Below are positions 35,347 through 45,192 of a stretch of DNA of 64,000 nucleotides, one piece after another. The notes beneath the pieces were generated by a model. The model ran no database searches and had not been told where the DNA came from. It saw nothing but the letters and a program-made list of their open reading frames with translations. The position numbers and the translations under genes are program-made. Numbering within the stretch: the first letter of the stretch is position 1; each line of letters starts with the position of its first letter. The stretch covers positions 62,001 to 126,000 of the forward strand of contig NZ_BCVA01000009.1 in the NCBI RefSeq assembly GCF_001591505.1, in the 5' to 3' direction. The stretch comes from Neobacillus niacini NBRC 15566. Lineage in GTDB: Bacteria; Bacillota; Bacilli; Bacillales; Cytobacillaceae.

Positions 35347-36249
35347 ATGTCTATTCTCGTAAATTGGCTGGAGAGTCTGCATGAAGAAATAAAAATTTCG
35401 ACTGAATGTATAAGATTACGAAATCGAAAATCAACGTGCAGTTTTTGCCTAGATAGATGTGAGCAGCATGCTTTTGAAATAAAAGACAATTTACTCATCA
35501 TCGATAAAACAAAATGTTTGATGTGCGGTGAGTGTATCATTGCCTGCCCATTGTCTGCCATTGAAGGTATAGCATGTAACCGAATTTTTGATAACAGAAG
35601 CTTGGTTTATGACCCAAGTTATACACCTGCTGTAAAAGAACTGCTCATTTTAAAAAAAAGAGGAATGACATCCATTCAAGTTACTCGTCAAACAATGAAC
35701 ATCGCATGGGAAACTATAATTTGTGATACAAATGAACAATTACGATTACTTGATGAAAGTCCAATTCTTGTTGTTGAAAAAGTAATGGATAAAGTGCTTT
35801 CGAGGAGAGCCTTCTTTGTGTCTTTTCGAAAAGAAGGAATACAGCTTGCTAAAAGTATGGCTCCAGCGGCTTGGAAGGTTGAAAAGGATGACTGGAAGCT
35901 TTCGAAATATTATCCTGATTATCAACTTTTCTCAGTAAAAATGCACAAAGATAAATGCACCCTTTGCCAAGCTTGCTTTTCGCTTTGTCCGGAAGAAGTG
36001 TTTCATTTGAAGGAAAGTAACCTTCATATCGGAAACCAAAAGTGTGTGAATTGTGCCTCGTGTACGGATGTTTGTCCGGAAAATGCGATTGAGATTGAAC
36101 TAGATATTAAAAGTAAATGTGAACGGGTTGAACAGCTACATAAAAAGAATTGTATCGATTGTGGACATACATTTTACTCCTATAACCAAGAAACTGAAAA
36201 ATGTCATATATGTGTAAATAGAGATCCTGAATGGTTAAGTCCAAATTAA
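35347..36249 (+). CDS. multi-cluster 4Fe-4S protein, unusual third subunit
   Basis: 300 soluble residues. Cys motifs are CSFCLDRC (about 31-38), CLMCGECIIACP (about 58-69), CTLCQACFSLCP and CVNCASCTDVCP (about 205-245), and a C-terminal CIDCG...CHIC zinc-ribbon-like pair. The middle 100 residues have no cysteine cluster and may bind a partner. It occupies the operon place normally held by the membrane anchor. It may link the reductase to another electron donor, or act in its assembly. I do not recognise a named family. Confidence 0.75.
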   Translation: MSILVNWLESLHEEIKISTECIRLRNRKSTCSFCLDRCEQHAFEIKDNLLIIDKTKCLMCGECIIACPLSAIEGIACNRIFDNRSLVYDPSYTPAVKELLILKKRGMTSIQVTRQTMNIAWETIICDTNEQLRLLDESPILVVEKVMDKVLSRRAFFVSFRKEGIQLAKSMAPAAWKVEKDDWKLSKYYPDYQLFSVKMHKDKCTLCQACFSLCPEEVFHLKESNLHIGNQKCVNCASCTDVCPENAIEIELDIKSKCERVEQLHKKNCIDCGHTFYSYNQETEKCHICVNRDPEWLSPN

Positions 36250-36320
36250 TAATATTTCACTGTATGATAAGTTTTCGTTTGGTTAAATTATAGCCATCTT
36301 GATGTAGGGTGGTGAGAATA

Positions 36321-36446
36321 TTGACGAAGCGGAATATTAAAACAAAATCAGGTCTGCAAAGTGCGAAAAGTATAAATAGCGAAGAATTTGCCAACGAGAT
36401 GACCCCACAAAATAAAAAGGTAAAGAAATCTAAGCCAAACACATAG
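36321..36446 (+). CDS. small basic protein, 41 aa, possibly a minor spore protein
   Basis: A TTG start behind GGGTGGTGAG. The product MTKRNIKTKSGLQSAKS... contains SEEFANEM, which recalls the EFA(S/N)E repeat of gamma-type small acid-soluble spore proteins, though only one copy is present. It ends just before a terminator. The assignment is weak. Confidence 0.5.
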   Translation: MTKRNIKTKSGLQSAKSINSEEFANEMTPQNKKVKKSKPNT

Positions 36447-36468
36447 TATGCCTAATGTTCACCTAATA

Positions 36469-36502
36469 ACAAGCGCTGGAGGGCTACTCCAGCGCTTGTT
36501 TT
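36469..36502. terminator. bidirectional terminator
   Basis: ACAAGCGCTGGAG / CTCCAGCGCTTGT, a perfect 13-bp stem followed by TTT. Confidence 0.85.
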
Positions 36503-37787
36503 AATGTGCTTTTTTTTCGCCAGGCTTTATTGCAAACATGGCCACAAAAGCTGCAATAATACTAAGCCCGCTCAGTGTAATAAAAATCCAATAATTTTCC
36601 TGTTTCATTAACAACGCAATAATCGGAGGACCGGCTGCAACACCAATAAATCTCATCGAGCTATAAATAGAGGAGATAGTTCCACGCTCTTCCTTCTCAA
36701 TTCCCGCAGTTATTAAAGCGTCTAAACATGGTAGACCAATTCCAATTCCGATTCCGGCTATTAAAAACATCGTAATCATAAACCAAAGCTTTATCGATAG
36801 CCAAAGGGCGGCTATAGAAATTGCAGCGATAACAATGCCTCCAAAGGTGAGCCATTTCATTAGTACCTTGTTATCTTTAATTAATTTGCCAGCAATAAAC
36901 GATGACAAACAAAGTGCCCCAAGCGGCAATGCAAGAAACAATCCTTTCTTTAAATCTTTTATCCCATATTCGGTTTCAAAGATTTCAGAGAGATAAAATA
37001 ATATGCCAAAAAGGACTAACATCAAAATCCCGCCAATAAAAAAGATAGCGTATAACCATTTTCCTTTTTCGGTAAAGGTATTCTTTACATTTGTGAAAAA
37101 TTGCTTAAAAGGAATTGGTTTGGAACGAGACTTTGGACTTTTCACTAAAAACATTACCATAATCACTGAAATGGTACAAAAGACCGGAAATGAATAGAAA
37201 GGTAAGAACCAGATAAAGCCTGCTAGTAAGGATCCCAATATCGGGCTTAGAACCTTACCAAATGTATTAGAGGTTTCAATTAACCCAAGACAACTGCTAA
37301 CATCGTCTTCATTTTTGAACATGTCGCCAACCAAAGGCAGTACAATTGGCATGGCTCCAGCTGCTCCCACTCCTTGTAGGGCTCGGCCAAGCAATATTAT
37401 CCAATAGGCGTTTTCCAACTTCCAGGCGGCCCATCCTGAAATTAAACCACCTATTCCTGCAATAATGAGACTTGGTATAATTACTTTTTTTCGTCCAATA
37501 TGGTCCGATAAATATCCTGCCACTGGAATTAAGAAAATCGCAACGATGGAATAAACCGTTATAATCATACTTGTTTGGAACGCTGTGATTGATAATTCTT
37601 TTTCCATTGAGGGCAGGACGGGTATTAGCATGGAATTACCAAGCGTCATTACTAACGGAATTGATGACAATGAGAGTATTGCCCACTTTTGTTTGGAAAG
37701 TTCACCTGATTTTTTCTTTTTACCAGCTGAGGATGATTTATTTCTCACAGCCTCTGAACTCGGGCATAATCGTTCAATATGATCCAT
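36501..37787 (-). CDS. MFS transporter, drug-exporter type
   Basis: 428 residues with a 35-residue hydrophilic head and about 12 membrane helices. The MFS motif A reads GYLSDHIGRKK after helix 2, and LGRALQGVGAAGAMP is the motif C-like region of drug:H+ antiporters. No regulator is adjacent. The compound exported cannot be told from the sequence. The long Lys-rich N-terminus is unusual but has no recognisable domain. Confidence 0.85.
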   Translation of the reverse strand: MDHIERLCPSSEAVRNKSSSAGKKKKSGELSKQKWAILSLSSIPLVMTLGNSMLIPVLPSMEKELSITAFQTSMIITVYSIVAIFLIPVAGYLSDHIGRKKVIIPSLIIAGIGGLISGWAAWKLENAYWIILLGRALQGVGAAGAMPIVLPLVGDMFKNEDDVSSCLGLIETSNTFGKVLSPILGSLLAGFIWFLPFYSFPVFCTISVIMVMFLVKSPKSRSKPIPFKQFFTNVKNTFTEKGKWLYAIFFIGGILMLVLFGILFYLSEIFETEYGIKDLKKGLFLALPLGALCLSSFIAGKLIKDNKVLMKWLTFGGIVIAAISIAALWLSIKLWFMITMFLIAGIGIGIGLPCLDALITAGIEKEERGTISSIYSSMRFIGVAAGPPIIALLMKQENYWIFITLSGLSIIAAFVAMFAIKPGEKKAH

Positions 37788-37912
37788 TTCTCTTCTATCC
37801 CGCCTTCATATGATGTGCTAACGTTAATATTGACATCTTTATTTTAAAATAACTATCAAACAACAATCCTTTAAATGGAATATCCTTAAATTGAATTTTC
37901 TAAAAAATATTG

Positions 37913-37941
37913 TTGACAATATGCTTTAAGATGGTTTAATA
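37913..37941 (+). promoter_or_regulatory. sigma-A promoter of the trp operon
   Basis: TTGACA-N17-TTAATA about 20 bp before the first T-box leader. Confidence 0.7.
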
Positions 37942-37959
37942 TAAAAATCAATAAAGGCA

Positions 37960-38232
37960 TGGCATTGATGAAGAGTAGTAACTTTTACGGATTCTATAGA
38001 GAGCTGATGGTTGGTGCAAATCAGTGTAGACGTAAGAGTGAATGGACTTCGGAGCCTCCAAACCGAACCTCCTATAGGGTCAGTAGGCTTTGGCGAAATC
38101 CTCATCGTTAAAAGAGGCAGATATTCAAGCAGATAGTTGCGTTGCTTTGATATCGGTTAAGTGAGCTGATTTTTGGCTAATGAAGGTGGCACCACGGGTC
38201 TTCCGTCCTTTTTGGATGGAGGGCCCTTTTTG
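37960..38232 (+). promoter_or_regulatory. T-box riboswitch 1 (tRNA-Trp sensing) with terminator
   Basis: The specifier is TGG at 38043-38045 within GTGAATGGAC. The T-box core AGGTGGCACCACGGG lies at 38184-38198, where TGGC can pair with the 3' end of uncharged tRNA-Trp (discriminator G). The terminator GGGTCttCCGTCC / GGATGGagGGCCC with T run lies at 38196-38231. Elements are in the canonical order. Confidence 0.9.
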
Positions 38233-38261
38233 TTTTTCTCTAGAAAATAATAATGAAATCT

Positions 38262-38553
38262 AAGATCAAGAGGAGTACACTTATTTAATTCTTTTCAGAG
38301 AGCCGGGGAAGGTGAGAGCCCGGTAAGAATGGATTTGTGGAATGGACTTGTGAGAGGCTGCCTGAATCATTAGTAGGGCCGCACGGAGTTCCACCGTTAA
38401 AAGGATAGGATATACGACTTTTTAAAGGTCCTGTATCTGAAGGAGGAAGCTGCAAAAACAGCTTCAAACAGAGGTGGCACCACGACAAAGAATCGTCCTC
38501 TATACGCATAATTTTGCTTTTTATGCGTATAGAGGACGATTTTTTTATTTATT
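38262..38553 (+). promoter_or_regulatory. T-box riboswitch 2 (tRNA-Trp sensing) with terminator
   Basis: A second complete T-box. The specifier TGG is at 38343-38345, exactly 300 bases after the first. The T-box core AGGTGGCACCACGAC starts at 38472. The terminator is a very long stem (AATCGTCCTCTATACGCATAA paired with its complement, 38491-38540) followed by seven T. Both switches must be relieved before trpE is transcribed. Confidence 0.9.
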
Positions 38554-38573
38554 TACGAAGGGAAGTAAAGCGC

Positions 38574-39956
38574 ATGAAAATAAAAAATGGTTTTTTCTTA
38601 AAGGAACTAAAAGGGGATACATTCACTCCTATTTCTATTCTGCAAAAGATTAGTGGGCATAAAAAGTTTTTATTGGAAAGTTCACATAAGTACCATGACT
38701 CTGGGCGTTATTCCCTTATTGGAGCCGATCCAGCATTCGAACTTATATCAAATGGTGACACAAATGAAATTGTATATCGGAATGGTGAGAAGAAAGTTTT
38801 AATAGGAAACCCACTTGAATTGATTCAAACATTGCTTCCAAAGATGGATGAAGCACCTTTTCCATTTATAGGCGGGGCAGTAGGGTATGTTGGCTATGAT
38901 ATAATCCGCCAATTCGAAGAAATTGGTGAAGAGTTTCCGAATGGATTACAAATGCCTGATGTTCATTTAATGTTTTATGAAGAAGTCATTGTCTTTGACC
39001 ATCTTGAAGAGAAAATAACGCTTTGCGGTGTACCCCTTTCAAACGAAATAGATAAAGATTTACTTGAAAAAAGGCTGGAGCAAAGAATTGAAGAGCTGAA
39101 ACAGCCTGCTATTTATCAAGAAGAAACCCCTTTTCAATTTACAGGTTTTCAGTCTGAAACCTCTAAGGAAGAGTTTATAGAAAATGTTGAAAATGCGAAG
39201 GAGCATATAAAAGCAGGTGATATTTTCCAGGTGGTACTCTCAAGAAGAATGAAGTCATCCTTCCAAGGTTCACCTTTATCACTCTATCGCAAGCACCGTG
39301 CCCATAATCCGACACCTTATATGTTCTATATAGATTTCAATGAATATACCGTAATTGGTTCTTCACCCGAAAGTCTCATAAAAACAAGAGGATCACAGGT
39401 GTTCTCAAATCCAATCGCAGGTACAAAAAGAAGAGGAAAAACAATTGAGGAAGACCAGTTGATTGCAAAAGAATTGAAAAGTGACGAAAAGGAACTGGCA
39501 GAGCATAAAATGCTCGTTGATCTTGGCCGAAATGATTTAGGCAGGGTTTGTGAATTTGGTTCTGTAACTGTAGATAAGTATATGGAAGTTGAAAAATTCC
39601 GTCATGTCATCCATCTTGTATCAGAAGTCAGTGGGACGTTAACAAAAGATCATAGTAATCTCGACGCTTTGGCAGCATGTCTTCCTGCGGGGACTGTTTC
39701 CGGGGCGCCGAAAATCAGAGCAATGGAAATTATTAATAAATTGGAAAAATCAAAACGTGGACTTTATTCCGGAGCTATTGGTTATTTATCCGCCAACGGA
39801 AACATTGATTTTGCCTTAGCAATTCGTACGATGATTTTGAAAGAAGGGACTGCCTATATCCAGGCAGGTGCCGGAATTGTTCATGATTCCAACCCCGAAT
39901 CAGAATATGAAGAAACGATAAATAAATTAAAAGCCTTTTTGGAGGGTGAACAATGA
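38574..39956 (+). CDS. trpE: anthranilate synthase component I
   Basis: 460 residues. It converts chorismate and ammonia to anthranilate, with glutaminase TrpG. The chorismate-binding domain covers about 195-455, with SPESLIKT, NPIAGTKRRG, LVDLGRNDLGRV, and GTVSGAPKIRAME. The start is the ATG at 38574 behind AAGGGAAG; upstream codons lie within the T-box terminator. First gene of trpEGDCFBA. Confidence 0.96.
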   Translation: MKIKNGFFLKELKGDTFTPISILQKISGHKKFLLESSHKYHDSGRYSLIGADPAFELISNGDTNEIVYRNGEKKVLIGNPLELIQTLLPKMDEAPFPFIGGAVGYVGYDIIRQFEEIGEEFPNGLQMPDVHLMFYEEVIVFDHLEEKITLCGVPLSNEIDKDLLEKRLEQRIEELKQPAIYQEETPFQFTGFQSETSKEEFIENVENAKEHIKAGDIFQVVLSRRMKSSFQGSPLSLYRKHRAHNPTPYMFYIDFNEYTVIGSSPESLIKTRGSQVFSNPIAGTKRRGKTIEEDQLIAKELKSDEKELAEHKMLVDLGRNDLGRVCEFGSVTVDKYMEVEKFRHVIHLVSEVSGTLTKDHSNLDALAACLPAGTVSGAPKIRAMEIINKLEKSKRGLYSGAIGYLSANGNIDFALAIRTMILKEGTAYIQAGAGIVHDSNPESEYEETINKLKAFLEGEQ

Positions 39957-40564
39957 TTTTACTAATCGACAATTTTGATTCCTTTACGTTTAACCTTTAT
40001 CAATATTTAGGTGAATTAGGTGAGGAAGTAACCGTTATTAGAAACAATCAGCTTACAATCCAGCAGATAAAGGATATGAATCCGAAAGCCATTATTTTGT
40101 CACCGGGTCCTGGAAAACCAGAGGATGCTGGAATTTGTATTGAGGTGATTCAAAGCTTATTTCAAGAAATACCTATTTTGGGTATATGTTTAGGACACCA
40201 AGCAATAGGGGCAGCATTTGGGAGTGAAATTAGAAGAGCTGATTTTATAAAACACGGGAAAACGTCGCAAATCACCCATAATGGCGATGGAGTTTTTACC
40301 TATTTAACGTCCCCATTAGAAGTAATGCGCTATCATTCGTTGGTGGTTGCGAAGGATCGTTTGTCACCTGATTTGGAATGTGTCGCACATTCTCTTGACG
40401 ACCAAGAGGTAATGGCAATAAAACACCGACACTTTCCAGTATTCGGCTTACAGTTTCATCCTGAATCGATTGGGACACCAAATGGTAAGCAAATGCTGCA
40501 GAATTTTTTATCTGAAATAGAAGGGATGAAGAGAAATGAAAAACTTTTTACTCCAATTAGCTGA
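39953..40564 (+). CDS. trpG: anthranilate synthase component II, glutamine amidotransferase
   Basis: 203 residues, class I amidotransferase. The nucleophile Cys is in GICLGHQ and the His/Glu pair in QFHPESIGT. It overlaps trpE by 4 bp. Being inside the trp operon, it probably serves TrpE mainly, unlike B. subtilis, where one PabA/TrpG gene lies in the folate operon. Confidence 0.95.
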   Translation: MILLIDNFDSFTFNLYQYLGELGEEVTVIRNNQLTIQQIKDMNPKAIILSPGPGKPEDAGICIEVIQSLFQEIPILGICLGHQAIGAAFGSEIRRADFIKHGKTSQITHNGDGVFTYLTSPLEVMRYHSLVVAKDRLSPDLECVAHSLDDQEVMAIKHRHFPVFGLQFHPESIGTPNGKQMLQNFLSEIEGMKRNEKLFTPIS

Positions 40565-41561
40565 AGGTGAATCTTTCTCAGAACCACAAATGAAAGAGGC
40601 AATGGACTTAATATTAGGTGAAGAGGTTTCTGAAAGTGAAATTGCTGCCTTTTTAATGGGATTAAAATCAAAAGGTGAAACAGTGGGAGAAATTACTGGA
40701 ATCGTTAAGGGTCTAAAGGAGAATACCCTTCCATTTCGTAAGAAGTTTCCGCGGGTTTTAGATAACTGTGGAACTGGTGGGGATGGATCTTCGAGTTTTA
40801 ATATAAGCACTACATCAGCATTTGTTATTGCTGGAGCAGGTATTCCTGTAGCAAAGCACGGAAATCGCAGTATTTCAAGTAAAACAGGCAGTGCAGATGT
40901 ATTGGAGTATCTAGGCATTAATTTAAATTTGCCAGTTGAGCGTACAGAGGAAATTCTTCATGAACTTGGAATCGCCTTCTTATTTGCTCCGCATGTGCAT
41001 CCAAAATTAAAGAAGATTATGACGGTTCGGAGACAATTGAGAATCCCTACTGTCTTCAACTTTATTGGTCCACTTACCAATCCTATTGATTTAGATTATC
41101 AAGTACTTGGTGTCTATCGAAAAGACTTATTACCGGTATTTGCAGAAGTTCTACAAAACCTAGGGCGTAAACGTGCGGTAGTCATAAGCGGTGCAGGTTC
41201 TATGGATGAGGCGTCTCTACAGGGTGAGAACTATCTTTCTTTATTAGAGAATGGAGTTATCTCCACCAAAACCTTTATACCGGATGAAGTAGGACTTCCT
41301 GAATATGATAACAGTGCGATTAAGGGTGGAGATTCTAAGGAAAATGCGGAGATCCTTAAAAAGGTTCTTTCGGGCGAAAAAGGTGCATGCCGAGATACAG
41401 TTTTATTGAATGCAGGGATAGGAATATATACAAGCGGTAAGGCGGTCAACATTGTCGAAGGAATTAATATTGCTAGGGATGTTATTGATTCAGGAGCAGC
41501 TTATGAAAAGTTACAACGGTTAATTGAACTAACTCGAAAAGGTCAAAGAGAGGCGATATAA
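40536..41561 (+). CDS. trpD: anthranilate phosphoribosyltransferase
   Basis: 341 residues. It transfers phosphoribosyl from PRPP to anthranilate. Family motifs are DNCGTGGDGSSSFNIST and VAKHGNRSISSKTGSADVLE. It overlaps the trpG 3' end by 29 bp in another frame, which indicates tight coupling. The ribosome site lies inside trpG (AAGGGATGAAGAG). Confidence 0.95.
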   Translation: MKNFLLQLAEGESFSEPQMKEAMDLILGEEVSESEIAAFLMGLKSKGETVGEITGIVKGLKENTLPFRKKFPRVLDNCGTGGDGSSSFNISTTSAFVIAGAGIPVAKHGNRSISSKTGSADVLEYLGINLNLPVERTEEILHELGIAFLFAPHVHPKLKKIMTVRRQLRIPTVFNFIGPLTNPIDLDYQVLGVYRKDLLPVFAEVLQNLGRKRAVVISGAGSMDEASLQGENYLSLLENGVISTKTFIPDEVGLPEYDNSAIKGGDSKENAEILKKVLSGEKGACRDTVLLNAGIGIYTSGKAVNIVEGINIARDVIDSGAAYEKLQRLIELTRKGQREAI

Positions 41562-42350
41562 GTGGAAACCATATTAGATCGAATTATTAACGAAAAGGAA
41601 AATGAGGTCAAAAGACTCCGCGAAGGAGATTTGTTAAAAGTTGAGGTGAGGCCGAGAAGATCCTTCATCCAAAAATTACAGAATGCAGAAGAGATAGCGA
41701 TTATTTCAGAATTTAAACGTGCTTCGCCATCTAAAGGAATGATAAACAATGGAGTGGAACCCGCCGAACAAGCGGCAAGATATGAGGAGGTAGGAGCATC
41801 CGCTATTTCCGTGCTAACTGATTCCACCTTCTTTAAAGGTTCATTTGCTGATTTAAGGGCCGTAAGAGAGGCGGTTGAGCTGCCTATCCTTTGTAAGGAT
41901 TTTATTATTGATTCAAGTCAAATCGACCAAGCTGCTGGATACGGTGCTGATATCATTTTATTGATCGTTGCGGCACTTGACGAGAATACGCTGACTCAAT
42001 TGTACCAATATGCAATAGGCTTGGATTTAGAGGTATTAGTTGAGGTTCATAATCAAGCAGAATTAGAAATAGCACTCAAACTTGGTGCTCAGCTTATAGG
42101 TGTTAATAATCGGGATTTAAAAACCTTTAACGTTTCACTTGAGGTTACAGAGTCTCTAGCAAAATCAATAAAGGACGCTGGAGCATTTCTAATCAGCGAA
42201 AGTGGGATTCATTACAAGGAAGATGTGGAGCGGGTACGCAGAGCTGGAGCGAATGGGATTTTGGTCGGTGAGGCGTTAATGAAGAGTACCGACTTAGCTA
42301 AATCTTTCCAAGATTTCAGATTGCCGCTTGTTGACAAGGTGATAAAATGA
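41562..42350 (+). CDS. trpC: indole-3-glycerol phosphate synthase
   Basis: 262 residues, TIM barrel. Motifs are ISEFKRASPSKG, LCKDFIID and INNRDLKTF, then SESGIH near the phosphate site. It starts with GTG immediately after the trpD stop, with no spacer. It converts CdRP to indole-3-glycerol phosphate. Confidence 0.95.
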   Translation: METILDRIINEKENEVKRLREGDLLKVEVRPRRSFIQKLQNAEEIAIISEFKRASPSKGMINNGVEPAEQAARYEEVGASAISVLTDSTFFKGSFADLRAVREAVELPILCKDFIIDSSQIDQAAGYGADIILLIVAALDENTLTQLYQYAIGLDLEVLVEVHNQAELEIALKLGAQLIGVNNRDLKTFNVSLEVTESLAKSIKDAGAFLISESGIHYKEDVERVRRAGANGILVGEALMKSTDLAKSFQDFRLPLVDKVIK

Positions 42351-42994
42351 AAGTGAAAATTTGTGGAATTACAGATCTTACAACTGCTATAGCAGCAGTT
42401 GATTACGGGGCAGATGCAATCGGTTTTGTTTTTGCAGAAAGCAAGCGAAAGATTTCAGTTATAAAAGCAAAAGACATCATTACTCACTTACCGAAAGAGG
42501 TATTAAAGGTTGGGGTATTTGTTAATGAGTCAAAAGAAAAGATAGAGGAAATTGCCTCCGAAGCAGGACTCACACATGTTCAACTACATGGCGATGAAAC
42601 TCCAGCCTTTAGCCAATCTCTATCATTCCCTGTAATCAAAGCAGTAGGTATACATGATAATCAGAGTTTAAAGCAACTAGAAAGTTATCCTTGTGAATAC
42701 GTTCTGCTGGATGGACCGAAAGGAAAATTCAGAGGGGGGAATGGCTTGTCTTTTGATTGGAACTGCATTTCGCCTCACGACCTCAAGGAGAAAAAAGTCA
42801 TTCTAGCTGGAGGATTACATGAGGAAAATGTTGAAGAAGCCATTAAGCTCATTCAACCATACATGGTCGATGTCAGCAGCGGAGTAGAAACGGACGGAAA
42901 AAAGGACTTAAACAAGATCCAGACTTTTATTAATAAGGCTAAAGGGAGCCAAACAGGAGGAACTAGGAATGAATTCATATACACTGCCGAATGA
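42347..42994 (+). CDS. trpF: phosphoribosylanthranilate isomerase
   Basis: 215 residues, TIM barrel. KICGIT holds the catalytic Cys and LLDGPKG the catalytic Asp; [10 protein letters not shown] is near the phosphate site. It overlaps trpC by 4 bp, and its tail overlaps trpB by 26 bp. Confidence 0.94.
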   Translation: MKVKICGITDLTTAIAAVDYGADAIGFVFAESKRKISVIKAKDIITHLPKEVLKVGVFVNESKEKIEEIASEAGLTHVQLHGDETPAFSQSLSFPVIKAVGIHDNQSLKQLESYPCEYVLLDGPKGKFRGGNGLSFDWNCISPHDLKEKKVILAGGLHEENVEEAIKLIQPYMVDVSSGVETDGKKDLNKIQTFINKAKGSQTGGTRNEFIYTAE

Positions 42995-44171
42995 AAAAGG
43001 GCAATTTGGAATTTATGGAGGAAGATTTGTACCAGAAACGCTTATGAAGGCTGTTCTTGAGCTGGATGAAGCATACAAAGCAGCAAAAAAGGATCCCAGT
43101 TTCCAAGCAGAAATTGATGGGTATTTAACGGAATATGTAGGAAGAGAAACACCGCTTTATCATGCGAAAAATCTTACAAAATACGCGGGCGGAGCTCAAA
43201 TATATCTTAAAAGAGAAGACCTGAATCATACGGGTGCCCACAAAATAAACAATGCAATCGGTCAGGCTTTACTAGCTATAAGAATGGGAAAAAGAAAAAT
43301 TGTTGCTGAAACTGGTGCTGGACAGCATGGCGTTGCGACTGCAACAGTCTGTGCCTTATTAAACTTGGAATGCATTGTTTTTATGGGGGAAGAAGACATC
43401 AAACGTCAGGCACTAAATGTCTTTCGAATGGAGCTTCTCGGTGCTAAGGTTGTAAGTGTCACCTCTGGCAGCGCAACATTAAAAGATGCCGTTAATGAAG
43501 CCTTAAGATATTGGGTTGAACATGTAGAGGATACACATTATCTCTTGGGTTCTGTTATGGGACCACATCCATTCCCTGTAATGGTAAGAGATTTTCAAAG
43601 TGTAATTGGCAAGGAAACGAAAAAACAGTTCTTAGCAAAAGAAGGAAGGCTTCCAGAAGCCGTGGTTGCTTGTATCGGAGGGGGCAGTAATGCTGCGGGA
43701 ATGTTCCATCCGTTTATAGAGGATAAAGCAGTCAGTCTCTATGGTGTAGAGGCAGCGGGACAGGGAATAGATACGGATTTCCACGCCGCTTCACTCACAA
43801 AAGGAAAACCAGGTGTCCTTCATGGAGCCCTCATGTATCTACTACAGGATGACGATGGACAAATTATTGAGGCTCATTCTGTTTCGGCTGGTCTTGATTA
43901 TCCTGGTGTAGGACCAGAACATAGTTACTTAAAAGACAGTGGCAGAGCACAATATCATTCTATTACTGATAAAGAGGCATTAGAAGCGTTCCAACTTTTA
44001 TCAAAATTAGAAGGCATTATACCTGCACTTGAAAGTGCTCATGCAATAAGCTTTGCAGTTAAACTCGCAGCCGAAATGAAGGAAACCGAGTATATTGTGG
44101 TATGTTTGTCCGGTCGTGGTGATAAAGATGTAACAGCTGTAAAAGAAAGGTTAGAAAGGGAGAGATCATAA
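42969..44171 (+). CDS. trpB: tryptophan synthase beta chain
   Basis: 400 residues, PLP-dependent. The PLP lysine is in HTGAHKINN and the phosphate loop is [10 protein letters not shown]. It condenses indole with serine. Its start lies within the trpF 3' end behind ACAGGAGGA. Confidence 0.96.
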   Translation: MNSYTLPNEKGQFGIYGGRFVPETLMKAVLELDEAYKAAKKDPSFQAEIDGYLTEYVGRETPLYHAKNLTKYAGGAQIYLKREDLNHTGAHKINNAIGQALLAIRMGKRKIVAETGAGQHGVATATVCALLNLECIVFMGEEDIKRQALNVFRMELLGAKVVSVTSGSATLKDAVNEALRYWVEHVEDTHYLLGSVMGPHPFPVMVRDFQSVIGKETKKQFLAKEGRLPEAVVACIGGGSNAAGMFHPFIEDKAVSLYGVEAAGQGIDTDFHAASLTKGKPGVLHGALMYLLQDDDGQIIEAHSVSAGLDYPGVGPEHSYLKDSGRAQYHSITDKEALEAFQLLSKLEGIIPALESAHAISFAVKLAAEMKETEYIVVCLSGRGDKDVTAVKERLERERS

Positions 44172-44956
44172 TGAATAGAATTGAAAAAAGTTTTAAGATG
44201 TTAAAAGACCATGACCGGAAGGCTTTTATTCCCTATATTATGGGTGGAGATGGAGGACTTAATAATCTAACTGAGCGTCTACTAACATTAGAAAAATTCG
44301 GTGCCACCCTCATTGAAGTTGGTGTTCCTTTTTCCGATCCTGTAGCGGATGGGCCAACCATTCAGCAAGCTGGTATTAGGGCGCTTCAAAATGGAACGAC
44401 ACTAAGGGGAATTATTGCAGAACTAACAAAAGCGAGAGAAGTAGTATCGATCCCCATCGTGCTTATGACTTACCTAAACCCTGTCTATTCATATGGGATT
44501 TCTACATTTGCACAAGATATTGCAAAGGCCGGAGTGGATGGCTGTATTATTCCCGACCTTCCCATGGAAGAAGAGGACCTTCTAGCAACAGAACTTGAGG
44601 ATGTGGGGATTGAATTAATCCGACTTGTTACGTTGACATCTCCGAAAGAGAGAATAAAAGAAATATCGAATAGAGGGAAAGGCTTTTTATACACTGTTAC
44701 TGTAAAGGGAATAACCGGAACAAGAAATGAATTTGATCAAGAGGTAGTCGAATTTCTAAAGAAAGTAAAGGAAATTAGTCCCATACCTGTTGTCGCTGGA
44801 TTTGGCATATCAAACGAAAAGCAAATTAATGAACTAAGTCCCCATTGTGATGGAATCATTGTCGGCAGTAAAATTGTTGACTTATTCAATAAAAATGATT
44901 TAACAGGGCTTGAAAGCTTTATGTCAGTATTGAAACCGGAAAAAAATATCATTTAA
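44171..44956 (+). CDS. trpA: tryptophan synthase alpha chain
   Basis: 261 residues, TIM barrel. The catalytic Glu is in TLIEVGVPFSDP and the Asp in GCIIPDLP. It cleaves indole-3-glycerol phosphate and channels indole to TrpB. Its start overlaps the trpB stop by one base (TAATG). Last gene of the operon. Confidence 0.95.
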   Translation: MNRIEKSFKMLKDHDRKAFIPYIMGGDGGLNNLTERLLTLEKFGATLIEVGVPFSDPVADGPTIQQAGIRALQNGTTLRGIIAELTKAREVVSIPIVLMTYLNPVYSYGISTFAQDIAKAGVDGCIIPDLPMEEEDLLATELEDVGIELIRLVTLTSPKERIKEISNRGKGFLYTVTVKGITGTRNEFDQEVVEFLKKVKEISPIPVVAGFGISNEKQINELSPHCDGIIVGSKIVDLFNKNDLTGLESFMSVLKPEKNII

Positions 44957-44966
44957 GAACTGAAAT

Positions 44967-44992
44967 CCACTCCTTTGCGGGTGGCTTTTTTC
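44967..44992 (+). terminator. terminator of the trp operon
   Basis: CCACTC-N6-GGGTGG type hairpin followed by CTTTTTTC. Confidence 0.6.
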
Positions 44993-45132
44993 TATACCTA
45001 GCCTTAATCTAGCAAATTGGCAGGAATGTCTGCTTGATACCCTCGTATATCTCCTATATAATTAGTCTATACTTTTACTGAACTTCTCAGCATTTTAAAT
45101 CATATTCTAGGGATATCCCTTTTCTTGATTAT

Positions 45133-45163
45133 AAACTTCCATTCTTGGAAGTTTTGTTTGTTA
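45133..45163 (+). promoter_or_regulatory. terminator-like hairpin in the mnmH leader
   Basis: AAACTTCCA-N3-TGGAAGTTT followed by TGTTTGTT, about 30 bp before the gene start. It may be an attenuator or simply a terminator ending upstream transcription. Confidence 0.4.
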
Positions 45164-45192
45164 TTGAGATAGATAAAAAGAGGTGTTAATAA

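Noticed and set aside
38285-38509. Minus-strand ORF within the second T-box
   Set aside because: It covers the conserved riboswitch elements, which explain the sequence better.
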